NCBI RefSeq assembly: GCF_004322755.1
Contig: NZ_CP036401.1
Coordinates: forward strand, 4,960,001-5,024,000
Reading direction: 5' to 3'
DNA length: 64,000 nt
DNA from: Pseudoduganella albidiflava
GTDB lineage: Bacteria; Pseudomonadota; Gammaproteobacteria; Burkholderiales; Burkholderiaceae_D
Shown here: positions 52,304 to 61,476 of the stretch, piece by piece
Layout of the letters: every line of letters starts with the position of its first letter
Position numbering within the stretch: position 1 is the first letter of the stretch
Notes under the pieces: model-generated
Told to the model about the DNA's origin: nothing
Seen by the model: only the letters and a program-made list of their open reading frames with translations
Database searches by the model: none
Position numbers and translations under genes: made by a program

Positions 52304-53341
52304 CTACCTGCGATAGGGCGCGGCGAGCGGTTCGCCGATGAAGACGCCCTGCGCCGGCCAGGCAACGCTGCGCCAGTAGGCTTCGATCGCCGTGCTGCCG
52401 TTGGCGTAGTGGCGCAGCAGGACGGCGGGATTGGGGAATTTTTGCCAGAAATTGCACGGCTCGCTCACGGTACCGTAGCTCGCCGTCGCCCCGGCCTGCA
52501 GCCACTGCAGGCTGCTCATCTGCCCTCCTCCCAGCAGGTCGCCGCCAGTCGACGTCAAATGGTCGGCCAGTGCGCCGGGCATGAACTGGAGGGTCTCCAG
52601 TTTCGGTACCCGCGCCTTGCCGGTCTGGTAGATCATGATGTCGCGCTTGCCTTCCAGCGCATCCGCGCCCAGCGTGTGGATCGTCAGCTTGCGTTGCGGA
52701 ATGGCGCCGGGCTTCGGGAAGAACCGCGCACGGCTGTTGCGTGCCTGCTCGCTGGTGACAAGATAGTAGGCGCCCGCCTCCGAAACACGGAATCCGCTGG
52801 CCTTGCCGCGGTCGATGAGGGCCTTGCCTTCCTCGACGGACTCGGTGGGCAGCAGCATCGCCAGCCGCATGCCTGGCTGGACCCGGCCCGGCAATGCGGA
52901 CGCATTGAAGTACGGGCTGGCTTTTCCGGGTGCGCATGTGCGGATGCATTGCGCGGCGTCGTAGCCCAGCGCGTAGGCTGCGGTGATGCCGTTGCATTCG
53001 ACGGCATACGGCGCCGTCCACACCATCAGCACGGCCTGCACACCCGGTTTCAGCTTGCCATCGATCTCCGCCTTGAGGTCGGCGAACTGCTCCGCCGTCA
53101 GCTTGCGGGGCTTGCCCGGGATGCGGACATGGACGATGTTCGCGTCCGGGATGCCGCGGGCGGTGCGGTAATACTCACCGAGCTCTACGCTGTTCGGCTC
53201 GTCGTCATTGATGACGACCGCCAGCTGGGCCGGCTGCAGCGCCGGCGCCGCATGGACGATGGCGGCGGCCATCAGGACTGGCAGGAGAAAAGCGGATCGC
53301 AAAATGGCCGGGCTCCATGTGGTAGGGACAGGACTGCGCAT
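52304..53341 (-). CDS. TIGR03790 family protein of PEP-CTERM species
   Basis: 345 residues. Signal peptide to AIVHAAP, then QLAVVINDDEPNSVELGEYYRTARGIPDANIVHVRIP, the N-terminal signature of TIGR03790, a family confined largely to PEP-CTERM bacteria and of unknown function. Further blocks are VLMVWTAPYAVECNGITAAYALGYD and a late GGDLLGGGQMSSLQWLQAGATASYG. It has no PEP-CTERM tail. It is probably secreted or periplasmic. Confidence 0.85.
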   Translation of the reverse strand: MRSPVPTTWSPAILRSAFLLPVLMAAAIVHAAPALQPAQLAVVINDDEPNSVELGEYYRTARGIPDANIVHVRIPGKPRKLTAEQFADLKAEIDGKLKPGVQAVLMVWTAPYAVECNGITAAYALGYDAAQCIRTCAPGKASPYFNASALPGRVQPGMRLAMLLPTESVEEGKALIDRGKASGFRVSEAGAYYLVTSEQARNSRARFFPKPGAIPQRKLTIHTLGADALEGKRDIMIYQTGKARVPKLETLQFMPGALADHLTSTGGDLLGGGQMSSLQWLQAGATASYGTVSEPCNFWQKFPNPAVLLRHYANGSTAIEAYWRSVAWPAQGVFIGEPLAAPYRR

Positions 53342-53397
53342 GAGACAACGCTGCAGGTCATGACAAGACAGCGACGGTTGTCACGAGGACGAAAAAA

Positions 53398-53420
53398 AAC
53401 GGAAGCCAAAGCTTCCGTTT
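53398..53420 (-). terminator. Terminator of the tandem PEP-CTERM genes
   Basis: Stem aaacggaagc/gcttccgttt followed on the minus strand by a long T-run. Confidence 0.92.
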
Positions 53421-53438
53421 TCATTATAACGCGTGGTC

Positions 53439-53984
53439 TCAGCCGCGGCGGCGCAGCGCAACGCCCAGCACGCCCAGGCCGCCCAGCATCAGGGCCAGCG
53501 TACCGGGCTCCGGCACCGGGGATACCGAGAGCGTGCCGCTGTAGCTGGCATTCGTGGCTGTGGCGAAGCCGTTCACTTCCAGGAAGTAGTTGCCGGCCTT
53601 GAGCATATCGGTGCCTTTGAAGAGCCAGGTCTGGTCGAAGGGATCGTGCAGCGTGCCGTAATACACGGCTTCGGTGACGCCTTCCTGGTACAGGTTGAAG
53701 CCGGTGATGCCCAGGCCGGTCTCGTCATCGTATGGTACCGAGGTCATCAGGCCGGTGACGGCCGATGCGGCGTTCAGCTTGAAGGTGTAGCGATCGCTGA
53801 AGCCGTTGAACTCCTCGCCCAGCGCGGCGGCGGCCGTTTCAACGGTGCGGGAGAATGCAAACGAGCCGCTGGCGGTCAGCGTGGTCGACATGTCGACGAT
53901 GCGGCTCTGGTCGATGTAGGCGGCGTGGGCGTGGGTGCCGAATGCCAGCAAGACGGCCAGGCACAGTGGATACAGCTTTTTCAT
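53439..53984 (-). CDS. Short PEP-CTERM protein, FxDxF-like
   Basis: 181 residues. Signal peptide to AHAA; the domain contains NGFSDRYTFKL (F-x-D-x-Y variant of the FxDxF motif) and ITGFNLYQEG. The tail is VSPVPEPGTLALMLGG, helix, ALRRRG. It lies 18 bases after a similar gene, and both share the layout F-x-D-R-[FY]-x-F-x-L, then a beta domain, then GxLxVSPVPEP. Tandem duplication is likely. Confidence 0.88.
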   Translation of the reverse strand: MKKLYPLCLAVLLAFGTHAHAAYIDQSRIVDMSTTLTASGSFAFSRTVETAAAALGEEFNGFSDRYTFKLNAASAVTGLMTSVPYDDETGLGITGFNLYQEGVTEAVYYGTLHDPFDQTWLFKGTDMLKAGNYFLEVNGFATATNASYSGTLSVSPVPEPGTLALMLGGLGVLGVALRRRG

Positions 53985-54002
53985 GAAGGTTTCCTGTTCG
54001 GT

Positions 54003-54539
54003 TTACTTGGCGTTGCGGCGCGCGGCAAACGCCAGCACGGCGAGGCCGCCCAGCAGCATGGCGGGCATGGCCGGTTCCGGCACCGGCGAGACGGTGAGCG
54101 TGCCATTGGCGGCATACGAGCCGCCTGGCGCCAGCATCGTGCCCGACACCTGGAAGTAGTAAGCGCCGGCGGCCAGGTTGCTGGCGCTCAGGGTCCACTT
54201 GTCGAACACGCCATCGGCGTTCAGGAACGACAGCTTGCCCGGTGCCACGGCCAGGTTCGTCAACGCGTCGTAGATACCGAAGCCGGTCAGGTCCAGGCTT
54301 TCGTTCCGGCCGGCGGCGGTCGACGTCGCCACGAAGCGCACGCTGGCCTTGCCGCCCAGCGTGAAGTCGAAGCGGTCGGCGAACGTATCGCCTGCCAGCG
54401 TATTGCTGAAGTTATTGTCGAATGCCAGAGAATTCTTGCCGGTCTGGACCGTCAGCGTTTCAACGGGCGAGCTGACATTTGCCGCGTGCGCGCCGGCCAT
54501 CAATACGAGCGCCGCGGTAACGAAAAGAGTGCGTTTCAT
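54003..54539 (-). CDS. Short PEP-CTERM protein, FxDxF type
   Basis: 178 residues. Signal peptide to GAHAA; the motif DTFADRFDFTLGG (FxDxF) and LTGFGIYDALTN align with the neighbouring gene. The tail is TVSPVPEPAMPAMLLGG, helix, AARRNAK. First gene of a two-gene operon ended by the terminator at 53398-53420. Confidence 0.88.
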   Translation of the reverse strand: MKRTLFVTAALVLMAGAHAANVSSPVETLTVQTGKNSLAFDNNFSNTLAGDTFADRFDFTLGGKASVRFVATSTAAGRNESLDLTGFGIYDALTNLAVAPGKLSFLNADGVFDKWTLSASNLAAGAYYFQVSGTMLAPGGSYAANGTLTVSPVPEPAMPAMLLGGLAVLAFAARRNAK

Positions 54540-54640
54540 GCGAAATTCCTGCCGGAAATAAGTATCTGTCAGTAAAAAACTAATTCTGATCGGCAGTATA
54601 TCAGAACTGCAACGTAAGTTTCACAATCATAATAAAAAAA

Positions 54641-54672
54641 TTGCCACACAACACTTGCGTGTTGTGTGGCAA
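54641..54672 (-). terminator. Terminator of the polysaccharide operon
   Basis: Perfect 14-bp stem ttgccacacaacac/gtgttgtgtggcaa with a four-base loop and a T-run on the minus strand, 33 bases after the operon's last gene. Confidence 0.95.
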
Positions 54673-54704
54673 CGAGATCCGCGCCATGCCAGGGATATCG
54701 GGCG

Positions 54705-56123
54705 TCAGGTGCGCTGGTAGACGTCCTCGAAGCGCACGATATCGTCTTCGCCCAGGTAGCTGCCCGACTGCACTTCGATCAGGTGCAGCGGCAGCTTGCC
54801 GGGATTTTCCAGGCGATGGCTCATGCCGATGGGGATGTAGGTGGATTCGTTTTCGGTCAGCAGTTCGACCTTGTCGCCGCACGTGACCCGGGCGGTTCCC
54901 GATACCACGATCCAATGCTCGGCGCGATGGTGGTGCATCTGCAGCGACAGCTTGCCACCCGGGTTGACGGTGATGCGCTTGACCTGGAAGCGGTCGCCCA
55001 CGTCGATACCCTCGTAGCAGCCCCACGGACGGTAGACCTTTGTATGATGCAGGTGTTCGGTACGATCCTGGCACTTCAGGTGGTCGACCACCTGCTTGAC
55101 TCGCTGCACCTGGTCCTTGCGTGCGACCAGTACCGCGTCGTTGGTCTCGACGACCACGACATCTTCGAGGCCAATGACGGCCACGCAGCGGTTTTCCGCG
55201 CGCACCAGCGAATTCTTCACGCCATCCAGGTAGACGTCGCCACGGGAGACATTGCCGTTGCTGTCGTGCTGCTGCACTTCCCACAACGCCGACCACGAAC
55301 CGACATCGTTCCAGCCGATCGCGGCGGGCACGACGACGGCATGGCGCGTATGTTCCATGACCGCATAGTCGATGGAATCGGACGGGCTGGCGGCAAAGGC
55401 TGCCTCGTCGAGACGGCAGAAGTCCAGGTCGCGATAGCCCTTTTCCACCGCTTCGGCGGTAGCGCTGGCGATCGCCGGCTGGAACTGCTGCAACTCTTTC
55501 AGGTAGTCGCCGGCGCGGAACAGGAACATGCCGCTGTTCCAGAAATATGTGCCGGCATTGACGAATTCTTCGGCGGTAGCGCGATCGGGCTTCTCGACAA
55601 AGCGATCCACCTTCAGGCAATTATCGCCGACCGGCAGCGGTTCGCCGCCCTTGATGTACCCATATCCCGTCTCCGGTGCCGTCGGCACGATGCCGAACGT
55701 GGCCAGGGCGCCATGCTCGACCAGTGCGGCCGCGCGCAGGATCGCGCCATAGAACGCTTCGGTGTCGCTGATCACGTGATCGGCCGGCAAGACCAGCATC
55801 ACTGCTTCGGCATCGATCGCCTTCAGGTAATGCGCGGCGGCGGCGATGGCCGGCGCCGTATTGCGACCTTCCGGCTCGAGCAGGATGCCGAGTGGCTTGA
55901 CGTTGATCTCGCGCAGCTGTTCGGCGACGAGGAAACGGTGCTCGTTGCCGCAAACGATCAACGGCTGCATCAGTCCAGGCCGACCATTCAGGCGCAATGC
56001 CGTGTCTTGCAACATCGTCTTGTCGGCAACCACGGGCAACAACTGCTTCGGCAGTGCCGCCCGGGACAGTGGCCACAGGCGGGTGCCGGCGCCGCCGGAC
56101 AGGATGACGGGATATATCTTCAT
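54705..56123 (-). CDS. manC: Mannose-1-phosphate guanylyltransferase / mannose-6-phosphate isomerase
   Basis: 472 residues, the bifunctional ManC/XanB/AlgA type. The N-terminal nucleotidyltransferase has GGAGTRLWPLSRAALPKQ (residues 10-27) and FVEKPD; the C-terminal type II isomerase cupin has VYRPWGCYEGID and QMHHHRAEHWIVVSGTA. It makes GDP-mannose. The ATG at 56123 overlaps the previous gene's stop (ATGA). It is the last gene before the operon terminator. Confidence 0.95.
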   Translation of the reverse strand: MKIYPVILSGGAGTRLWPLSRAALPKQLLPVVADKTMLQDTALRLNGRPGLMQPLIVCGNEHRFLVAEQLREINVKPLGILLEPEGRNTAPAIAAAAHYLKAIDAEAVMLVLPADHVISDTEAFYGAILRAAALVEHGALATFGIVPTAPETGYGYIKGGEPLPVGDNCLKVDRFVEKPDRATAEEFVNAGTYFWNSGMFLFRAGDYLKELQQFQPAIASATAEAVEKGYRDLDFCRLDEAAFAASPSDSIDYAVMEHTRHAVVVPAAIGWNDVGSWSALWEVQQHDSNGNVSRGDVYLDGVKNSLVRAENRCVAVIGLEDVVVVETNDAVLVARKDQVQRVKQVVDHLKCQDRTEHLHHTKVYRPWGCYEGIDVGDRFQVKRITVNPGGKLSLQMHHHRAEHWIVVSGTARVTCGDKVELLTENESTYIPIGMSHRLENPGKLPLHLIEVQSGSYLGEDDIVRFEDVYQRT

Positions 56124-57286
56124 GCTTTCTTCTGTTCCAAAGGGGTGACTTCTGGTTCGCCTTCCCGGCGGCGGGCCGCGCGGCGGTCGCGTGCGTTGGC
56201 CCATTCGTCGGATTCATACTGCGAAACGTGTTTCATCTCGCCAGCACGGTCGACACTATAGTCTTTAAAGACAATCAATTCGTCCAGCGTAACATCCGGT
56301 AACACACGCGTATATTCGAACAGCACGCTGCGCAGCACCGTCGCACCGGCGCAAATGTGGCTGCCATGGCCGATCCACGTCGGGCCGACGATGCGCGCAC
56401 CGGCATCCACCTTGACGCCGGAACCGATGTAGACCGGGCCTTCGATCTTGGTGCCGTTGCTCCAGTCGATGCTGGTGTTCAGACCCACCCACAGGCCTTC
56501 ATCGACCTGGATGCCCGGCACGGCCATGTTGGCCACTTCGCCCAGCAACACGCCTTGCAGCACTTCCCAGTAATCCTTGACGCTGCCGATGTCGATCCAG
56601 TTGAACTTGCGGGTCTGGTTATAGAACGGCAGGCCTTTTTCGGCCAGCAGCGGGAACAGTTCCGAGCCGATGTCGAACGGACGGTCCGTAGGAATCAGGT
56701 CGATCACTTCGGGTTCGAAGATGTAGATACCGGTACTGGCGCAGTTCGATTTCGCCTGCGACGGATCCGGTTTTTCCTGAAATTCCCGGATACGGCCATC
56801 TTCGTCACTGACCACGACGCCATAGCTGGACACCTTGTCCCACGGCACTTCGCGCGTGATGACGGTCGCCAGCGCGCCTTTGCGGCGGTGTTCGAACAGG
56901 GCGGATTTCAGGTCCAGGTCGATCAGCGCGTCGCCGCACAGCACGATCGTGGTTTCATCGAAGAAGCCGCCGAATTCCTGGATCTTCTTGATGCCGCCGG
57001 CCGAACCGAGCGGCTCCGGCACCACGTCGCCATTGTCGTTGGTATAGCCCTCGAACGAGTAGCCGATCTGCACGCCGAACTGGTGTCCTTCGCCGAAGTA
57101 CTCCTCGATCTTTTCATGCAGATAGCTGACGTTGACCATGATTTCGGTCACGCCGTACCGGGCCAGGTGTTCCACCAGGTAGGCCATGACGGGCTTGCCG
57201 AGGATCGGGATCATCGGCTTCGGTAGTTCGTACGTCAATGGCCGCACGCGCGTGCCTTTGCCGGCCGCGAGGATCATTGCTTTCAT
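56120..57286 (-). CDS. NDP-sugar synthase (nucleotidyltransferase plus left-handed beta-helix)
   Basis: 388 residues. The N-terminal nucleotidyltransferase begins MKAMILAAGKGTRVRPLTYELPKPMIP. The C-terminal hexapeptide-repeat helix (VGLNTSIDWSNGTKIEGPVYIGSGVKVDAG) and a basic tail follow. The sequence fits mannose-1-phosphate guanylyltransferase-like or glucose-1-phosphate thymidylyltransferase-like enzymes; the sugar is not determined. A ribosome site (gggag) precedes the ATG at 57286. Confidence 0.9.
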   Translation of the reverse strand: MKAMILAAGKGTRVRPLTYELPKPMIPILGKPVMAYLVEHLARYGVTEIMVNVSYLHEKIEEYFGEGHQFGVQIGYSFEGYTNDNGDVVPEPLGSAGGIKKIQEFGGFFDETTIVLCGDALIDLDLKSALFEHRRKGALATVITREVPWDKVSSYGVVVSDEDGRIREFQEKPDPSQAKSNCASTGIYIFEPEVIDLIPTDRPFDIGSELFPLLAEKGLPFYNQTRKFNWIDIGSVKDYWEVLQGVLLGEVANMAVPGIQVDEGLWVGLNTSIDWSNGTKIEGPVYIGSGVKVDAGARIVGPTWIGHGSHICAGATVLRSVLFEYTRVLPDVTLDELIVFKDYSVDRAGEMKHVSQYESDEWANARDRRAARRREGEPEVTPLEQKKA

Positions 57287-57306
57287 GTGAAGACTCCCTG
57301 GGAAAT

Positions 57307-58305
57307 TTATCGCGATGAGGATTGCCAGCGCCACGTGTCGATACACATGCGGGCAATGTCGAACTGTGCTTTCCAGCCGAGCTCTCGCTCGGCCGTCGCC
57401 GTATCCGCATAGCAGGCGGCGATATCTCCGGGTCGTCGGTCGACGATCTTGTACGGAACTTGCCGGCCGCTGGCGGCTTCGAACGCGCGTACCATCTCGA
57501 GCACGCTATTGCCGCGGCCGGTCCCTAGATTGTAGGTATATACGCCTGGACCTGTCGCCAGTTTGTCCAGCGTCTTGACGTGACCGATCGCCAGATCGAC
57601 CACGTGGATGTAATCGCGCACGCCGGTGCCGTCCGGCGTCGGGTAATCGCCGCCGAAAACGGACAGGAACTCGCGCTTGCCTTCCGCCACCTGCGCCACA
57701 TAGGGCATCAGGTTGTTCGGGATGCCGCTCGGTTCTTCACCGATCAGACCACTTTCATGCGCGCCCACCGGGTTGAAGTAGCGCAGCAAGGCGATGCGCC
57801 AGCTGTTGTCGGATTTGTGCAGGTCGCGCAGGATCTCTTCGATCATCAGCTTGCTGCGACCGTAAGGATTGGTCGCCGACAGCGGGAAATCCTCGGTGAT
57901 CGGCACGGTTGCCGGATCGCCATAGACGGTGGCCGAGGAGCTGAAGACGATCGACTTGACGTTGAACTTCGCCATCGTTTCCAGCAACGCCACGCTGCCG
58001 GACACGTTGTTGTCGTAGTAGCGCAGCGGCTGCGCCACCGATTCGCCGACAGCCTTCAGGCCGGCGAAATGGATCACGGAATCGAACTGCCGGGTAGCAA
58101 AGACGCCCTCGAGCGCGGCGCGGTCGCGGATGTCCGCTTCGATGAATTCGAAAGGCTTGCCGGTGATGCGCTGCACGCGCTCCTGTACAGCGCGGCTGGC
58201 GTTGGCCAGGTTGTCCAGCACCACGACTTCGTGGCCGGCATGCGCCAGCTCGACGACCGTATGCGAACCAATGTACCCCATGCCACCAGTAACGAGTATT
58301 TTCAC
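57307..58305 (-). CDS. galE: UDP-glucose 4-epimerase
   Basis: 332 residues. Rossmann motif GGMGYIGS (residues 7-14), [11 protein letters not shown], the catalytic SSSATVYG and YGRSK (Tyr-x-x-x-Lys near 148). It interconverts UDP-glucose and UDP-galactose (or the N-acetyl forms). The start is GTG at 58305 with a ribosome site (aagga). An intrinsic terminator-like hairpin lies immediately upstream, inside the operon. Confidence 0.95.
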   Translation of the reverse strand: MKILVTGGMGYIGSHTVVELAHAGHEVVVLDNLANASRAVQERVQRITGKPFEFIEADIRDRAALEGVFATRQFDSVIHFAGLKAVGESVAQPLRYYDNNVSGSVALLETMAKFNVKSIVFSSSATVYGDPATVPITEDFPLSATNPYGRSKLMIEEILRDLHKSDNSWRIALLRYFNPVGAHESGLIGEEPSGIPNNLMPYVAQVAEGKREFLSVFGGDYPTPDGTGVRDYIHVVDLAIGHVKTLDKLATGPGVYTYNLGTGRGNSVLEMVRAFEAASGRQVPYKIVDRRPGDIAACYADTATAERELGWKAQFDIARMCIDTWRWQSSSR

Positions 58306-58319
58306 ACTTCATCCTTTGC

Positions 58320-58345
58320 AAAAAAAAGGCAGCCTGATGGCTGCC
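58320..58345 (-). terminator. Internal terminator/attenuator between wecB and galE
   Basis: On the minus strand: stem GGCAGCC/GGCTGCC with a four-base loop, followed by eight Ts. It fills the 46-base gap between the wecB stop and galE start. Confidence 0.88.
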
Positions 58346-58351
58346 CCTTGG

Positions 58352-59446
58352 TCAGATCAGGGCCTGATCGAGCACGGCCACAATGCGCTGCGCAGCCTGC
58401 CCATCCCACAGATGGGGCCGCCTGCCCTGCTTGCCGTCGCCACGCAATACCTTGCGCGCCTCGTCGACGATACGCACCGGATCGGTGCCAACCAGGACAT
58501 TGGTGCCTTCCTCGACGGTGACCGGTCGCTCGGTGTTTTCACGGATCGTGATGCAGGGCACGCCCAGCGCCGTGGTTTCTTCCTGCAGGCCGCCGCTGTC
58601 GGTCAGCACGACAGCCGCATCCTTCCACAGGTCGAGGAACGCCATGTAAGCCTGCGGCCCCACCAGGGTCACGTTCGGGCCCAGGTCGATGCCGAAGCGT
58701 TCCAGGTTTCCGCGGGTGCGCGGGTGGACCGGGAACACCAGCGGCAGTTCGCGTGCGATCTCGGTCAGGGCCGAGCCGATCTGCGCCATCATCGCCGCGT
58801 CGTCGACATTGCTTGGACGGTGCAGCGTGACCACGCCGTAACGCCGGCCGGCCAGCTCGCGCTTCAATGGCTGGCTTTCAAAACCGCCCTCGGCCAGCTT
58901 GCCGGCCTGGTACAGCACATTATCCACCATCACGTGGCCGACATAGTGCACGCTTGACTCGGCCTTGCCTTCGCGCCGCAGGTGTTCGACAGCGCTCGGC
59001 TCGGTGGCGAAGAACCAGTCGCTGATGCTGTCGGTGACCAGGCGGTTAATCTCTTCCGGCATCGTCATGTCGCCGCTGCGCAGGCCCGCTTCCACGTGCG
59101 CGACGGGAATGTTGAGCTTCTTGGCGACGATCGAGCACGCCAGCGTGGAGTTGACGTCACCCACGACCAGTACCGCGTCGGGGCGCTGCTCCAGGCACAG
59201 CTTCTCGAAACCCAGCATGATCTTGGCTGTCTGGTCAGCATGGCTGCCGCCGCCGGCGCCCATGAACACGTCCGGCGCCGGGATGCCGAGTTCCTCGAAG
59301 AACACGTCATTCATCTCGCGGTCGTAGTGCTGCCCCGTGTGGATGATCCGGTAGGCCAGCCGCGGGTGATTGGTCATCGCGCGCACGATCGGCGCGATCT
59401 TCATGAAGTTCGGCCGTGCACCGGCCACGAGATAGACGGTTTTCAC
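58352..59446 (-). CDS. wecB: UDP-N-acetylglucosamine 2-epimerase (non-hydrolysing)
   Basis: 364 residues. Blocks ARPNFMKIAPI, HTGQHYDREMNDVFFEELGI, HVEAGLRSGD, LHRPSNVDD and LTDSGGLQEETTALGVPCITIRENTERP define the WecB/MnaA family, which forms UDP-ManNAc. The start is GTG at 59446, overlapping the previous stop (GTGA), with a ribosome site (aggaga). Confidence 0.95.
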   Translation of the reverse strand: MKTVYLVAGARPNFMKIAPIVRAMTNHPRLAYRIIHTGQHYDREMNDVFFEELGIPAPDVFMGAGGGSHADQTAKIMLGFEKLCLEQRPDAVLVVGDVNSTLACSIVAKKLNIPVAHVEAGLRSGDMTMPEEINRLVTDSISDWFFATEPSAVEHLRREGKAESSVHYVGHVMVDNVLYQAGKLAEGGFESQPLKRELAGRRYGVVTLHRPSNVDDAAMMAQIGSALTEIARELPLVFPVHPRTRGNLERFGIDLGPNVTLVGPQAYMAFLDLWKDAAVVLTDSGGLQEETTALGVPCITIRENTERPVTVEEGTNVLVGTDPVRIVDEARKVLRGDGKQGRRPHLWDGQAAQRIVAVLDQALI

Positions 59447-60327
59447 GCAGCGTTCTCCTGTTTCGCTTCCGGCCAATGGCGCCGCACCAGGTCGCGCGTG
59501 TTGCGGATGTTGCCGCGGCTCGATGCACCGAACACGATGGACTCGATGTTGGGCTGCTCGCACACCCATTCGATCGCCTCCGCGGGAGGGATCGCGCCGG
59601 AAGCGAACACGGACATTGCGATCGCGCGGAACTTGCGGTCGCGCAGCGCCTTTTCGTAGGCTTCGAAACCGCCGCTCATGCGGAAACCGATCTTGTTGAT
59701 GTTCGAGCAGACGATCGGGTTTTCGATGCCCAGCTCGTCCAGCACGTCCAGCAGGCGCGGCAGGTTCATCGTGATGAAGCCCGGTTCGGCGTTATAACGC
59801 TTCTTCACGTGGTCGGCGAAGATGCGGAACGCTTCCTTGAAGCCCAGTCCCAGCAGCAGGTCGACCACCACGTTCTGCAGGAAGATGACGGGCGTGTTCA
59901 GGCCCTGGAACATCTTCATCTCGGCGTCGATCAGCAGCGTGGTGATGCCTTCGATGTCCTTGCGGGCCAGCGACATGCCGCCGCGCATGGCGGCGTTCAG
60001 GAAGCCTTCATCGGGCATGAAGCGCTTCAGCGCGCCCAGCATGCCATCCTCGGTCACCGCGTTCGCGTACTTGTGCGCGTACGGCATGCAGGGCATGAAC
60101 TTGAAGTCCTTGTAGCGCTGCGGGTTGGCACGCATGTGGTCGCACACTTGCGCGATGCGGTCGTGCGTGGTGCACATGAAGCTCTGAATGCCTTCGTCGT
60201 AGGCATTGTCCAGCACTTCGATGATGGCGTTGATATCCTGAAAACGCATGGCCTGCGCACGCGCCTTTTCTTCGGACATGTGATTGACGCCGAAAAACTG
60301 GTTATCACCAAATAACAAACGATCCAT
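59443..60327 (-). CDS. Aldo/keto reductase-like TIM-barrel protein of unknown role
   Basis: 294 residues, soluble. It begins MDRLLFGDNQFFGVNHMSEEKA; a mid segment EVLDNAYDEGIQSFMCTTHDR and the late IESIVFGASSRGNIRNT recall the barrel and cofactor region of aldo/keto reductases, but the Tyr/Lys/His catalytic set is not clear. It is wedged between the Gfo/Idh gene and wecB, so it probably acts on the same nucleotide sugar (inference). One of the least characterised genes of the operon. Confidence 0.65.
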   Translation of the reverse strand: MDRLLFGDNQFFGVNHMSEEKARAQAMRFQDINAIIEVLDNAYDEGIQSFMCTTHDRIAQVCDHMRANPQRYKDFKFMPCMPYAHKYANAVTEDGMLGALKRFMPDEGFLNAAMRGGMSLARKDIEGITTLLIDAEMKMFQGLNTPVIFLQNVVVDLLLGLGFKEAFRIFADHVKKRYNAEPGFITMNLPRLLDVLDELGIENPIVCSNINKIGFRMSGGFEAYEKALRDRKFRAIAMSVFASGAIPPAEAIEWVCEQPNIESIVFGASSRGNIRNTRDLVRRHWPEAKQENAA

Positions 60328-60354
60328 TTAACCTGCTCCAGTGTTCAATTCTTG

Positions 60355-61455
60355 TTAAACGCGGCTGCCAAAGAAGAAGCCTTTCTTGCGGCTCTTCGGC
60401 TGTTCGGGAAGTGCGTCGCCGTTCATCACGGACGGGCCCTTGGCCGCGTCGGCGATCAGCATCGAAATCACCTGGTCCGTCGCCAGCGCTTCCGAGAACG
60501 AGTTGACGTTGTCGTCCGCGCGGCCTTCCTCGATGCAGCGCACGAAGTAATCCAGCTGCGCCGAGTACTCTTCCCCGCGCAGGTAGAAGTCGACCGGTTC
60601 GGTCAGGTCGGTGGTATAGCGCACGTTCCAGCCGTTCTGGTAGCCTTCCGGCGCATTCGATGCGTCGCGCAGGTAGACCTGCACTTCCTGGCGGTCGGCA
60701 TAGATGCGGCCGTTCTTGCCCCAGATGGTGATCTTGGTGCTCATCTTGCGGTACGACTCGTCGCTCCAGTTCACCGACAGCTGGCCACTGCGGCCGTTGT
60801 CGAAGTACAGCGTGGAGAACACTTCGTCATCCGTATCGGAAGAGAACACGTTGTTCAGCACCGAGCCGCCGACGCCGCGCGGCATGCCGAAGTACCAGGT
60901 CAGCAGGTTCAGCGGGTGAGCCGCGTAGTCGTACAGGCAGCCGCCGCCTTCCGAGCGCTGGGTACGCCAGGTGGAACCCTTTGGTTTCAGCACCACGGGG
61001 CCGTAGGTCTCGGCCATCAGGTGCGTCATCTCGCCGATCACGTCCGCTTCCAGCAGGCGCTTGACTTCCTGGAACGCGCCCACGAAGCGGCAGTGATAGC
61101 CAACCTGGTTCACCAGCTTGTATTCCTTCGCCAGGCGGGTGACTTCCTCGCCTTCGGCCGTATCGAGCACGAACGGCTTTTCGCAGAAGACGTGCAGCTT
61201 CTTTTCCAGCGCCGCCTTGACCATCTTGCCGTGCATGCTCGATGGCGTGGCGATGATGATGGCGTCGAGTTCGACCTCGCGCAGCATCGTGTCGAAATCG
61301 GTGTACGTCTGCACACCGGTGTATTTGTTCAGAATGTCGAGCACATAGCCCGCCGCGTCACACACGGCAGCTACCTTGACACGGGGGTGCGCATTGATCA
61401 TCGCATGGTGGGACAGACCCATCTTCCCCAAACCTACTACTGCCAGCCGAATCAT
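60355..61455 (-). CDS. Gfo/Idh/MocA family oxidoreductase
   Basis: 366 residues. Rossmann motif VVGLGKMGLSHHAMI, ATPSSMHGKMVKAAL and the catalytic EKPFVLD lysine. The C-terminal alpha/beta domain includes GGGCLYDYAAHPLNLLTWYFG. In polysaccharide loci such enzymes oxidise the sugar of UDP-sugars (e.g. WlbA on UDP-GlcNAcA). It lies 21 bases after the DUF354 gene and 27 before the aldo/keto-like gene. Confidence 0.9.
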   Translation of the reverse strand: MIRLAVVGLGKMGLSHHAMINAHPRVKVAAVCDAAGYVLDILNKYTGVQTYTDFDTMLREVELDAIIIATPSSMHGKMVKAALEKKLHVFCEKPFVLDTAEGEEVTRLAKEYKLVNQVGYHCRFVGAFQEVKRLLEADVIGEMTHLMAETYGPVVLKPKGSTWRTQRSEGGGCLYDYAAHPLNLLTWYFGMPRGVGGSVLNNVFSSDTDDEVFSTLYFDNGRSGQLSVNWSDESYRKMSTKITIWGKNGRIYADRQEVQVYLRDASNAPEGYQNGWNVRYTTDLTEPVDFYLRGEEYSAQLDYFVRCIEEGRADDNVNSFSEALATDQVISMLIADAAKGPSVMNGDALPEQPKSRKKGFFFGSRV

Positions 61456-61476
61456 CGTGTTGTGTCCTTTATGCTA

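Noticed and set aside
52068..53021. A 317-codon minus-strand frame overlapping the TIGR03790 gene in another frame
   Set aside because: Low-complexity Arg/Gly/Ala composition; the overlapping frame has the family signature.
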